This document shows positions 6,445-14,294 of a stretch of 31,511 nt of DNA, piece after piece (position 1 is the stretch's first letter; each line of letters starts with the position of its first letter). The notes beneath the pieces were generated by a model that was not told where the DNA came from, did no database searches, and was given only the letters and a program-made list of their open reading frames with translations. This DNA is from J084 sp964471405 (GTDB taxonomy: Bacteria; Pseudomonadota; Alphaproteobacteria; Sphingomonadales; Rhodothalassiaceae), in the NCBI GenBank assembly GCA_964471405.1, contig CAYYGH010000031.1, forward strand, positions 1-31,511, given 5' to 3'. Position numbers and translations under genes: made by a program.

Positions 6445-8487
6445 TCAGTGGACCGACCAGATGTCGTTGTTGTGATGGGTCGGGTCAAACTGATAGAAGC
6501 GCAGCCGCTGCGGCGGATCATGCCGGAAGTGGATGATCACCTCGCGAATGCCGAAGCCGTTCTCGTCCACGGCATCGACATCGTCGCGACCGGCGACATC
6601 CTCGAAAATGTCTTCCGCAAATCCGGCCTTGACCAGCTTGGCCATCCGGCCCGCATAGTCCGCGGCCTTGCCCCTCATCCGCATGCGACCGCGATGAGAA
6701 TGCCCCGGACGGACATGTCCATCGTTCGCGATGAAGGCAAAGATGCTGTCATCCTCGGGCCGCACGGCAGCCGGCGTGAAGACGAGACCCGGCAGATTGG
6801 CCATGAAGGCATGGCGCCCGAAGGTGAACCACGGACCCTGACCGCCCAGCGGAATCGTGTTGTGGAAGGTGTTCTCCCACCCACGGGTACCGCCGAAGTC
6901 GACGTTCATGTAGCCGTGCGGGAAGTAGTCCGTGTTGTAGATCTTCACCTCGAGCGTGGCGCCGCGGGTCTGCCACTCGTCCCAGCGCTGCTGGAAGTTC
7001 GGCGGAATCCCGATGATCTCGCCATAGATGAGGTTGTTCATGAAGGCGATGGTGACATCGAAGTTCGGATCCGGCGCCAGGCCACGCGGCAGCTTGTTGC
7101 GATTCTGCCAGTCCTTGAACGCCGCCTCGATTTCGCGCACCAGCGCCCGCAGCACGGGACGCGGCCCGCGGCCCTGCATGTCGCGCAGAGCCCGGAACGC
7201 CTTCCACATGCGCTTGGCAGGCGAGTAGTCCGAGATCATCCGGATCGCCTGGAGCTTGGCCTCCTCGCTCGCCTTCGGATTGTCACCGAAGACATTGTGC
7301 TCGCACTGGAGCAGATTGGTCGGCACAAGCGCCATCGGGCTGGTGATCTCGGTCGCCGGCTGACCCGCGTTGCCGGTGTTGTCCGCCGTCACGCAGGGCA
7401 GCACCTTGGAGGCGTTTTCGATCGCCTGAATGCGCGTCGGATGGATCCGCCAACCCCAGTGATAGGTGAGGTTGAAGAATTTGGCGGGCGCCATGTGGAT
7501 CTCGAAGACGTAGCGATTGCCCTCTTCCATCGGGAAGAACGTCTGGTCGAAGGCGATCGCCGGCACCCGCTTGCCGCCGCGCAGATCCGGGTTGTCCCAG
7601 TAGGTGACCATGGGCGCGAAGTCCTCATGACCACGCTCGGCGACATCGATGGTGTAGCGGATGATCCACTCCTGCTCACGCAGGTCCGCCGCACCCTCGC
7701 AGCCCGACACGCCGGTATCGAACGGGCAGATGAAGGCGGTATCCGAGAAGATGTTGCGCCGCGCCCACACCTGATGGACGTCGACGACATTGGTCCCCGG
7801 AGCGGCCTTCTTCACCCGCACGCCCGCATCGTAGTTGAGCAGCGAGATGCCGCTGTAGATGCGCTCGGGCACGGGATTGCCTTCGAGGATGTCGATCGCC
7901 ATCTGGACGTCGTTGAGATCGATACGCCGCACAGGCGGCGGGATCTTGCCCGCCTCGGGCGGGAATTTCGACTCGACGCCCCGGCGCGGATCCGCCGGCA
8001 CACCCACGCCTCCGCGGAAGAACATCTTCCGGCTGGCCACGCGCAGGCGCGGATAGACGGCTTCCTTCAGCCGCTTGATGATGATCGACAGATCAATCTC
8101 CGGATCCGCTTCCTCAAGCCCCAGATCCTCCAGCTCGGTCACCTGGGGAGTGGGGTGCAGATTGTAGGGATTGTCCGGAGTCGACGGCAGCGTGTTCGGG
8201 ATCTCGTTGCCGGCCGAATCCTCACTGTTCCCGTAGATCGTGGGAAGCATGTTTGCGGGATTCGTGGCATCCTTCCCATAGGGGTAGGTCTGCGGCAGCA
8301 GAGTTCCCTGGGTATTGATCTCGATCCGCACACCGTCATCGCTCAACACCTCACCGGGCGGGTAGGTATTCGGTCCCGGCAGAGGATCGAACGGGCGTGT
8401 GTTCTGGGCGTGGACCAGGGCCGTGGACGCCAGAAGGGCCACGGGGGTCGCCAAGCCCAGCACAGTCAAGTTCCGTTTACGAGACAT
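6445..8487 (-). CDS. Large exported protein of unknown function in the multicopper oxidase operon
   Basis: I do not recognise this 680-aa protein. It has a clear Sec signal peptide (SRKRNLTVLGLATPVALLAS, ending near VHA-QN at about residue 27) and no other obvious membrane segment, so it should be periplasmic or secreted. The mature part is acidic and proline-rich at first (PLPGPNTYPPGEVLSDD), then mixed. Possible metal-ligand clusters include NLTYHWGWRIHPTR, DGHVRPGHSHRGRMRMRG and the C-terminal tail DPTHHNNDIWSVH. At least four cysteines could form disulfides. It has no CxxCH, no CxxxC and no multicopper oxidase His-x-His blocks. GGAGAGTGACG precedes the chosen ATG; the frame stays open further upstream without a family signal. 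It sits 46 bases after the SCO-like gene, so it is probably a partner of the oxidase. Confidence 0.8.
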   Translation of the reverse strand: MSRKRNLTVLGLATPVALLASTALVHAQNTRPFDPLPGPNTYPPGEVLSDDGVRIEINTQGTLLPQTYPYGKDATNPANMLPTIYGNSEDSAGNEIPNTLPSTPDNPYNLHPTPQVTELEDLGLEEADPEIDLSIIIKRLKEAVYPRLRVASRKMFFRGGVGVPADPRRGVESKFPPEAGKIPPPVRRIDLNDVQMAIDILEGNPVPERIYSGISLLNYDAGVRVKKAAPGTNVVDVHQVWARRNIFSDTAFICPFDTGVSGCEGAADLREQEWIIRYTIDVAERGHEDFAPMVTYWDNPDLRGGKRVPAIAFDQTFFPMEEGNRYVFEIHMAPAKFFNLTYHWGWRIHPTRIQAIENASKVLPCVTADNTGNAGQPATEITSPMALVPTNLLQCEHNVFGDNPKASEEAKLQAIRMISDYSPAKRMWKAFRALRDMQGRGPRPVLRALVREIEAAFKDWQNRNKLPRGLAPDPNFDVTIAFMNNLIYGEIIGIPPNFQQRWDEWQTRGATLEVKIYNTDYFPHGYMNVDFGGTRGWENTFHNTIPLGGQGPWFTFGRHAFMANLPGLVFTPAAVRPEDDSIFAFIANDGHVRPGHSHRGRMRMRGKAADYAGRMAKLVKAGFAEDIFEDVAGRDDVDAVDENGFGIREVIIHFRHDPPQRLRFYQFDPTHHNNDIWSVH

Positions 8488-8533
8488 CGTCACTCTCCAT
8501 TCCTTTCCGCAAGAGAGATTGCGGACAGATTCC

Positions 8534-9193
8534 TCACACACGAGCGCGGTTGCTCCATGGATAGGCGTTCTCGCCCGGCCGCGCGGGACCGGCACGCTTG
8601 AACACCTTCGGCTTCGGCTTGGGGATGATGGAGGCCACACGCCAGGCGACGTCATCAGGACGCGCATGGGTGGCAACCGTGCCCCACACCCGCTGGCCGT
8701 TCATGCCGTTGCCATAGAAGATCAGCCGGCCCATGCCCGCCGGAGCACCACGGTTGAAGTGGTACATCCGCTGGGCGACGATCGCGGCCTCAAGCCCGCT
8801 CATCCGGATGAACCGCCAGCCCTCGCGCACGCCATGCTTCTTGGCATGCTCGGCCAGTGCCTCGACGGTATCGTTTTCCGGATCGACGGTGATCGAGGTC
8901 ACGAAGACGTCCCGGCCGACCCGATCGCCCAGGGCCTTGACGACCTTGGCGAGCGCAGCCGTCTGTCCGGACCGCTCGTCATCCTTGATGGAGAAGAAGT
9001 TGATCAGAAAGATCTTCCCCTCCATGCAGTCTTCGTAGAACTTGAGCTTGCGCCCGGTGTGGTCGACCGCCGTGATGTCCGGCAGACCGCAGCGGACATT
9101 GAGGTCGATCTCATGCACCGAGGTGGGCGCCAGACCCTCGCCGGCCGCGCAGGTGCGGCGGGCATTGAGGATGTCGCGTCTTGTCGCAGTCAT
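8534..9193 (-). CDS. SCO-like thioredoxin-fold protein lacking the CxxxC copper motif
   Basis: 219-aa protein with the SCO/thioredoxin layout: LPDITAVDHTGRKLKFYED, then KIFLINFFSIKDDERSG, then FVTSITVDPENDTVEAL. In canonical SCO proteins the second block carries Cys-x-x-x-Cys; here it reads F-F-S-I-K-D-D-E with no cysteine, so the usual Cu(I) thiolate site is missing. A His145 in RMYHFNRG parallels the MYH of the operon's second SCO protein. Cysteines are elsewhere (15, 35, 56). No clear signal peptide is seen although the neighbours are exported; the N-terminus MTATRRDIL has a twin Arg but no hydrophobic stretch. AAGGAAGCG precedes the ATG. It lies 42 bases after the oxidase gene. It may be a scaffold or a non-redox assembly factor for the oxidase. 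Confidence 0.8.
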   Translation of the reverse strand: MTATRRDILNARRTCAAGEGLAPTSVHEIDLNVRCGLPDITAVDHTGRKLKFYEDCMEGKIFLINFFSIKDDERSGQTAALAKVVKALGDRVGRDVFVTSITVDPENDTVEALAEHAKKHGVREGWRFIRMSGLEAAIVAQRMYHFNRGAPAGMGRLIFYGNGMNGQRVWGTVATHARPDDVAWRVASIIPKPKPKVFKRAGPARPGENAYPWSNRARV

Positions 9194-9235
9194 CGCTTGC
9201 TTCCTTTCACGTATTCCTGTCCTCGACCGACGCGA

Positions 9236-11047
9236 TCAGTCGCCCATTCCCGGCTCGACGACGTCCCAACGGATCATCATCGAGTGGTCCTCATGCACGA
9301 CATTGTGGCAGTGCATGACGTAGGGGCCGAACCAGTCACGCCAGCGGCCGAAGAACTTCACCTGATCGCCCGGGCCAAGGCGCACGACGTCGCGCTTGGT
9401 ATCCAGGATCTCGTTGAAGCGGATGGGACGACCGTTGATCTCGTAGATCTGGAACTCCTCCATGTGGGTGTGCACGGGGTGCGCCCAGGAGTCGCCCATG
9501 TTCACGAGAGTCCACAGCTCGGCCGTGCCCTGCTCGATGGCCGCATCGACGCGGTTGGGATCCATGAGACGGCCGTTCACAGTGAACAGACCGTTGTCAT
9601 AGTCCCAGTACCAGACGCGTTCGCGCCGCACCTCGCGGAAGTCGATGTCGGGCTGCTGGAAGAAGTAGTCGGGAATCCGGCTCGGATCCTCGACGTCACC
9701 GCCGACCACGCGGAACTGCATGATCGGGATGCCCTCGTCCAGCGTGCGGCCCGTCGGACCTTCACCAGTCTCGCGCATCTCGAGCCGGTTGACGAGATAG
9801 ACATTGTCGCCCGGCTTGAAGTGCGAGAAGTCGATGATCACATCCGAGCGGTTCGCCACCCACAGCTCGAAGTGCTCGACCTCGATCGGCGAGGTGTGGA
9901 AGTTGCCGTCCTCCGTCAGATGGATGAACTTCAGACCCTTCTTGGCCTTCGGATCCGCGCTGTCGGTGGTCAGCCACAGATCATAAAGCCGCGTCGGACC
10001 ACCGTTCAGGATCCGGAAGCGGTACTTGCGGCGCTTGACCTCCAGATAGGGCTGGATGGTCCGGTTCACCGTCATCATGTCGCCCAGCATGCCGAAGGTG
10101 GTGTGCTGGAAGGACGGGAACCACTCGCCGTCGATCTGCTGTGCGGCCGGCGAGAAGAAGTCCCAGACCACCTGGCCGTTCTCGTCGAACTGCACGTCGT
10201 GCAGGATGAGCGGGATGTCGTATTCACCGCTCGGCAGACGATAGGCCCGCGGGTTCGGATCGCGCTCGTTGTCCGAGTCGAACTCGGTGAAGTTGAGCCA
10301 CATGCCCGAATGGCCCGCATAGACGTTGGTCGCCGTAAAGTCGAGCCGGTGGTCGTGGTACCACTTCGTCGTCAGGACCTCGCGCGGATCCTGGCCGGCG
10401 GGGAACATCGCATAGTGATGATCCCAGAACTCGCCCGGATCGAAGTAGTCCTGCGGAATGCCGTCCGACTCGGAAGCCGTGTGGAAGTTGTGCAGGTGGA
10501 TCGAGAACGACGACAGCGCCCAGGGCACATTGCTCTGCCCGAGGGGCGGATGGTCGTTGATCCGCCGCACGAACACCGGCTCACCATAGCGGACCTTGTA
10601 GGTCGGTCCCGGTGCAATGCCGGTGAAGTGGTCGGACGAGAACAGGAAATGCAGCGAGCCCTGATTGTAGGGCGGCTCGGGATGATAGATCCACCGCCCC
10701 TGATGCAGCCGCTCGTAATAGAACTTGCGCGGCGGATACTCATGCCAGCGCTGATGCCGGTCGGGATCCGGCGGGCTGCCGCCGAGATCGGGATCAAGCA
10801 GCCGCGAGGGATGGATCGGCCGCGCGATCGGCATCCGGAACAGCGGCGCCGTAAACGGCGTCACCTTCGGCGACGGCCGCGAGACCAGTGACGGTCGGAA
10901 GTTCTGTGGAAAGACCAGACCAGACTGGGGAAACGCCCCAGGCTGGCGGTCCAACACATGGTTCTTGCCAGCGGACACGTATTTGGCCGCAAGGCCCGCG
11001 CCCGCAACGGCAGCACCAAGTTTCAGTGCGTCACGCCGTTTCAACAT
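9236..11047 (-). CDS. Multicopper oxidase, CotA/bilirubin-oxidase-like, Tat exported
   Basis: Oxidises a substrate one electron at a time at a type 1 copper and reduces O2 to water at the trinuclear centre, in the periplasm. The 603-aa protein has a Tat-like signal (LKRRDALKLGAAVAGAGLAA). All four copper blocks are intact: HLHNFH at 184-189, WYHDH at 229-233, HPVHTH at 523-528 and HCHNVVHEDHSMM at 579-591, with type 1 ligands His523, Cys580, His585 and Met590 expected. It is longer than CotA (about 513 aa). The ATG at 11047 has AGGAGAGG nearby. It heads the six-gene operon with three SCO-family genes and a cytochrome fusion. The substrate (metal ion, phenol or protein) cannot be told from sequence. 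Confidence 0.93.
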   Translation of the reverse strand: MLKRRDALKLGAAVAGAGLAAKYVSAGKNHVLDRQPGAFPQSGLVFPQNFRPSLVSRPSPKVTPFTAPLFRMPIARPIHPSRLLDPDLGGSPPDPDRHQRWHEYPPRKFYYERLHQGRWIYHPEPPYNQGSLHFLFSSDHFTGIAPGPTYKVRYGEPVFVRRINDHPPLGQSNVPWALSSFSIHLHNFHTASESDGIPQDYFDPGEFWDHHYAMFPAGQDPREVLTTKWYHDHRLDFTATNVYAGHSGMWLNFTEFDSDNERDPNPRAYRLPSGEYDIPLILHDVQFDENGQVVWDFFSPAAQQIDGEWFPSFQHTTFGMLGDMMTVNRTIQPYLEVKRRKYRFRILNGGPTRLYDLWLTTDSADPKAKKGLKFIHLTEDGNFHTSPIEVEHFELWVANRSDVIIDFSHFKPGDNVYLVNRLEMRETGEGPTGRTLDEGIPIMQFRVVGGDVEDPSRIPDYFFQQPDIDFREVRRERVWYWDYDNGLFTVNGRLMDPNRVDAAIEQGTAELWTLVNMGDSWAHPVHTHMEEFQIYEINGRPIRFNEILDTKRDVVRLGPGDQVKFFGRWRDWFGPYVMHCHNVVHEDHSMMIRWDVVEPGMGD

Positions 11048-11651
11048 GTGGACCTCTCCTGATTGACCTGTTTCAAGGACAAAAGCCTGCTCCCGTTGCG
11101 GCGGGAACAGACAAGGCCGAACACCCAAAGGTCGTGACGGATTGCGAACGGATCACCCGGCGTCTTCAAAACCTGCAGCACCATCCGATCCACCAGATCA
11201 TCGCCTGCTCGGGGACATGATCATCCCCTGCGCCTTCAAGGGGCGCGCCCTTCGATGTCGGCGGGTGGTTGGGCTGAAGGCTTCCGGAACGGATGCCGGC
11301 GGCTCATGTGATTCGCTCAGGCCCCACTTGCCTTCGCCGATTTCCGAAACATGCGAGATGTGCGCCCTGTTTGAACCTGTCTCTCGCGTCTTTCGGATCC
11401 GGCGGACGATCCCCGATGATCACCTGGCGAATCGCGTGATGCCTCTCCTCCTTCGCCCCTACACAACCCCTGTTTGCCGAACCTTGCAGGAGGGAGCCTA
11501 ACGCCAAAATTCTTCGCGTTGCAAGTTTCAAATTGTGACAAATTGATTTCACCATTGTTTCTCAGGCCCGTGTCGCCCCATCCAGACGGAGCCAACTCCC
11601 TTTTTTCTCGCCATTTTTCACGATCCGGTGAGATGGAAAGAGCGACGGGCG

Positions 11652-11674
11652 GGACATGTCCGATTATGGGACAT
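11652..11674. promoter_or_regulatory. Palindrome GGACATGTCC plus nearby GGGACAT
   Basis: A perfect 10-bp palindrome GGACATGTCC is followed after six bases by GGGACAT, so ATGTCC and GGACAT also form a spaced inverted repeat. Such overlapping dyads are typical of operators bound by dimeric regulators. The regulator is unknown. Confidence 0.35.
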
Positions 11675-11788
11675 CACCAGCTCACGATCCTCCAAAAGAC
11701 CGGGAGCACGCCCCCGAGTCGCCCGGAATTCGCCATCTCTTGTCAAGAAACCGATTATAAAACAATGGATTATTTCCGACCGCGAGTC

Positions 11789-11803
11789 GCGACATTCTGT
11801 CAC
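11789..11803. promoter_or_regulatory. Copy 1 of an imperfect dyad GCGACATTCTGTCAC
   Basis: Shares the 13-base core GCGACATTCTGTC with the site at 12102 and is symmetric apart from one base (GCGACA / TGTCAC). Two copies 313 bases apart in one divergent region suggest a specific regulator binding site. Confidence 0.4.
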
Positions 11804-12101
11804 TCCTCTCAGGAGGCAGCAGGACCTTGCCTCGTGAACGCATGCACCCCGTGCGGGGCCGCTCTCGCAGCTTGCCTGGATGATTCTCAATTCCACTCAC
11901 AATGTGGTGAACGTGATTCTCGCCGCAGACTCGTCTTCCATCACGCAAGCCCCGGCATGCTGCCCCTTCCAGCCCGACCTGGCCGGTTGCTCATGGCTGT
12001 CCCGCTCTGTCGTCAGCCAATCCTGCCAGAAGCCGACGGTAAAGAAATATTTCATCTGTTGGCTAATTCTGTTTCAGTGTATCACGCAGCGGATACGCGC
12101 A

Positions 12102-12116
12102 GCGACATTCTGTCGC
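12102..12116. promoter_or_regulatory. Copy 2, perfect dyad GCGACATTCTGTCGC
   Basis: A perfect 6-bp inverted repeat with a 3-base spacer (GCGACA-TTC-TGTCGC), repeating the core found at 11789. It lies about 40 bases upstream of the putative -35 box of the T2SS operon, a position suited to an activator or repressor. The cognate regulator is not encoded in the window. Confidence 0.45.
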
Positions 12117-12154
12117 AGACATGGCCGGATGTGCGCGCATCACCGTGGCCGGTT

Positions 12155-12184
12155 TTGCGCCGGATCCGGGAACATGCCTATAAG
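12155..12184 (+). promoter_or_regulatory. Putative sigma70-type promoter of the T2SS operon
   Basis: TTGCGC at 12155-12160 and TATAAG at 12179-12184 are separated by 18 bases. This would start transcription near 12191, giving a leader of about 150 bases before the chosen gspE start. The -35 box is a partial match only. Confidence 0.4.
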
Positions 12185-12339
12185 TGACGAGGAGGAGGAA
12201 GAAAGGCCGTGCCGCATGGGATGATGGGATCGCCGGGCCAACTGCCCTGCCTTGCCGGTGGACCGGTCGCCGCCTGCAGGGCTGTGCCGCCCTCCCCCTC
12301 CGGCACGCCTGGCTTGTGCAATGGTGGAAGTGGACGCAA

Positions 12340-14238
12340 ATGGCAACGATGCAGGAAAGCCCCCAGGGGGCCGGACAGCAGGCCGGCGGGGAGGAAATGA
12401 CACCCCGGCAGGATGAGGGAGCACGGCAGGAAGCGGCTCGCTCCGTTCCCCCGGGCGCTGCCGATCACGCGCCGGGCGCGGAGGCGGCCGCCAGCGGATC
12501 CGGTCAGCAGAGCACCTCCAGTCCTTACGCGCCTCTCATTGCGCAGCTCAAACGCAGCGGCCGGGACGCGGCGACCATTGCCCGGGCCGAGCGGGCGGCG
12601 GCCGCTTCCGGCGAGACGCTGGTGCGGGTGCTGCTGAAGCTCGGTCTGATCAGCGAACGGGATCTCGCCGAGGCTCTTGCCGCCGCCTACGGCCTTCCCC
12701 TCCTGCGGGCGGAGGATTTTCCGGACGAACCCCTCTTCGAGGAGCGGCTGAGCCCGCGGTTTCTTGCGGATGAGGGAGCACTGCCGATCCGTGAGGAGGA
12801 CGGCCAGGTCGTGGTCGCCTGCATCGATCCGGCCGATCCCGTCCTCCGGCAGGCCCTCACGCTTGCTCTGGGGCGGCCCGTCCGGCCGGCCGTGGCCCTC
12901 CACAGCGAGATCGAGGCGGCCCTCGCGCGTCTTTATGGACCGGAAGGCGGGGGGGAAGAGACGATCGAGGAAACCCTCGCGGAAAGCGAAGGCGGCCTTG
13001 GCGAGGAGGCCCTTGCCACCGATATCGAACGCCTGCGCGACCTTGCCAGCGAGGCACCCGTCATTCGCACCGTCAACCGCCTGATTGCGGAAGCCGCCGA
13101 ACTGCGGGCTTCCGACATCCATCTGGAACCGCGCGAATACGGTCTGTCCGTGCGCTACCGGATCGACGGCGTGCTTCAGGAGCAGACGCCCCCGCCGGCC
13201 CGGCTGGCCGCAGCCATCATCTCGCGCATCAAGATCATGGCGCGTCTCGACATCGCCGAGCGCCGCCTGCCGCAGGATGGACGCATCAAGATGGTGGTCA
13301 AGGGCACGGGACTGGATCTGCGGGTCTCCACACTGCCCTCGATCCATGGCGAGGGCGTGGTGTTGCGGCTGCTGGATCGCGAACAGGTGGCCCTCGATTT
13401 CGACGCTCTCGGCATTACGGGCGAGACCCGCGAGCGCTTCCTTCATGTGCTCGACCGTCCGAACGGCATCTTCCTCGTCACCGGCCCGACGGGATCCGGC
13501 AAGACGACCACGCTTTATGCCGCCCTTGAGCGTCTCAATGACCGCAGCCGCAAGATCATCACCGTTGAAGATCCGGTCGAATACCAGATCGAGGGGATTT
13601 CGCAGACCGCCGTGCGCCCCGAGGTGGGCCTGACCTTCGCCACCGCCCTGCGTGCCATCCTGCGTCACGACCCCGACATCATCCTCGTCGGCGAGATCCG
13701 CGATGTGGAAACGGCGGAAATTGCCGCCCAGGCGGCACTCACCGGCCATCTCGTGCTCTCAACCCTGCATACGAACGACGCCCCGTCATCCCTGACCCGC
13801 CTGCTCGATATGGGGCTTGCGGACTATCTGGTCAGCGCCACGCTCAATGGCGCCGCCGCCCAGCGGCTGGTGCGGCGCCTGTGTCCGGCCTGCAGCCGTC
13901 CGGGTACGATCGAGCCCGAGATGCTTGCACGGCTTGGCGTGCCGGACCCTGAATCCTGGCTGTCCGGGGCGGATGTCCGCCGCGCTGTCGGCTGCACACA
14001 ATGCCACCAGACCGGATACCGCGGGCGCACGGCCATCCTGGAAATTCTTGAGATGACGGATGCGATCAGGCGCCTGCTGGTCGAGCATGCGGACACCCGC
14101 ACCATCCGGGAACGGGCCACGCGGGACGGCATGCGCTCACTGCTGCTGGATGGTCTTGATAAGGTGCGCGCCGGAGTGACCACGCTCGAAGAGGTTCTGC
14201 GGGTGGCGCATGGGGGCAGCATCGCAGGCGGCATGTAG
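12340..14238 (+). CDS. gspE: Type II secretion ATPase GspE
   Basis: Cytoplasmic hexameric ATPase that powers pseudopilus assembly in the T2SS, 632 aa from the chosen start. After a low-complexity Gln/Gly/Ala-rich N-terminus comes the N1E-like domain (residues 65-200, LLKLGLISERDLAEALAAAY). The ATPase core has SDIHLEP at about 258, Walker A GPTGSGKTT at 382-390, Walker B DPDIILVGEIRD at 444-455 and the His box STLHTND. A tetracysteine zinc site uses Cys515, Cys518, Cys552 and Cys555. The start is uncertain: ATG at 12340, ATG at 12349 or ATG at 12397 (the last preceded by GGGGAGGAA) are all possible, and the upstream frame to 12184 is unlike the family. It is the first gene of the T2SS operon. 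Confidence 0.92.
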   Translation: MATMQESPQGAGQQAGGEEMTPRQDEGARQEAARSVPPGAADHAPGAEAAASGSGQQSTSSPYAPLIAQLKRSGRDAATIARAERAAAASGETLVRVLLKLGLISERDLAEALAAAYGLPLLRAEDFPDEPLFEERLSPRFLADEGALPIREEDGQVVVACIDPADPVLRQALTLALGRPVRPAVALHSEIEAALARLYGPEGGGEETIEETLAESEGGLGEEALATDIERLRDLASEAPVIRTVNRLIAEAAELRASDIHLEPREYGLSVRYRIDGVLQEQTPPPARLAAAIISRIKIMARLDIAERRLPQDGRIKMVVKGTGLDLRVSTLPSIHGEGVVLRLLDREQVALDFDALGITGETRERFLHVLDRPNGIFLVTGPTGSGKTTTLYAALERLNDRSRKIITVEDPVEYQIEGISQTAVRPEVGLTFATALRAILRHDPDIILVGEIRDVETAEIAAQAALTGHLVLSTLHTNDAPSSLTRLLDMGLADYLVSATLNGAAAQRLVRRLCPACSRPGTIEPEMLARLGVPDPESWLSGADVRRAVGCTQCHQTGYRGRTAILEILEMTDAIRRLLVEHADTRTIRERATRDGMRSLLLDGLDKVRAGVTTLEEVLRVAHGGSIAGGM

Positions 14239-14294
14239 GAACGCTGGACCCGCAAGAGGGCCGTGGCTGCTGGAGAGAGCAAGGAACGACCATC

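Larger units (their letters stand above)
11048..12339. other. Long divergent intergenic region without a credible gene
   Basis: About 1.3 kb separates the start of the minus-strand oxidase operon from the plus-strand T2SS operon. Open frames here have no family-like content and poor codon bias. The region is less GC-rich than its surroundings, with AT-rich patches at about 11506-11560 and 11740-11780. It contains a direct repeat CAAATTG-TGA-CAAATTG near 11527-11545, palindromic candidates GGGGACATGATCATCCCC at 11211-11228 and AAGGGGCGCGCCCTT at about 11239-11253, and the inverted repeats listed separately. It probably holds the promoters and operators of both operons. A small RNA or short peptide is possible but unproven. 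Confidence 0.6.

Noticed and set aside
6448..8601. 717-residue open frame on the plus strand opposite the 680-aa gene
   Set aside because: Composition is His/Arg/Asp-rich as expected for the antisense of a high-GC gene. The minus strand has a signal peptide, ribosome site and operon context.
8399..10891. 830-residue plus-strand open frame opposite the multicopper oxidase
   Set aside because: Spans several minus-strand genes and their gap, has no family motif, and the oxidase on the other strand has all copper ligands.
9236..11047. Naming the oxidase as a manganese oxidase or copper-resistance CopA/CueO
   Set aside because: The Met-rich domains of CopA/CueO are missing and nothing in the sequence shows a Mn substrate, so only a generic multicopper oxidase call is supported.
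11474..12187. 237-residue plus-strand open frame in the divergent region
   Set aside because: No family-like motif, poor codon bias, and AT-rich patches and dyads run through it.
12178..13749. 523-residue minus-strand open frame opposite gspE
   Set aside because: Antisense of a clear ATPase with Walker motifs; no own family signal.
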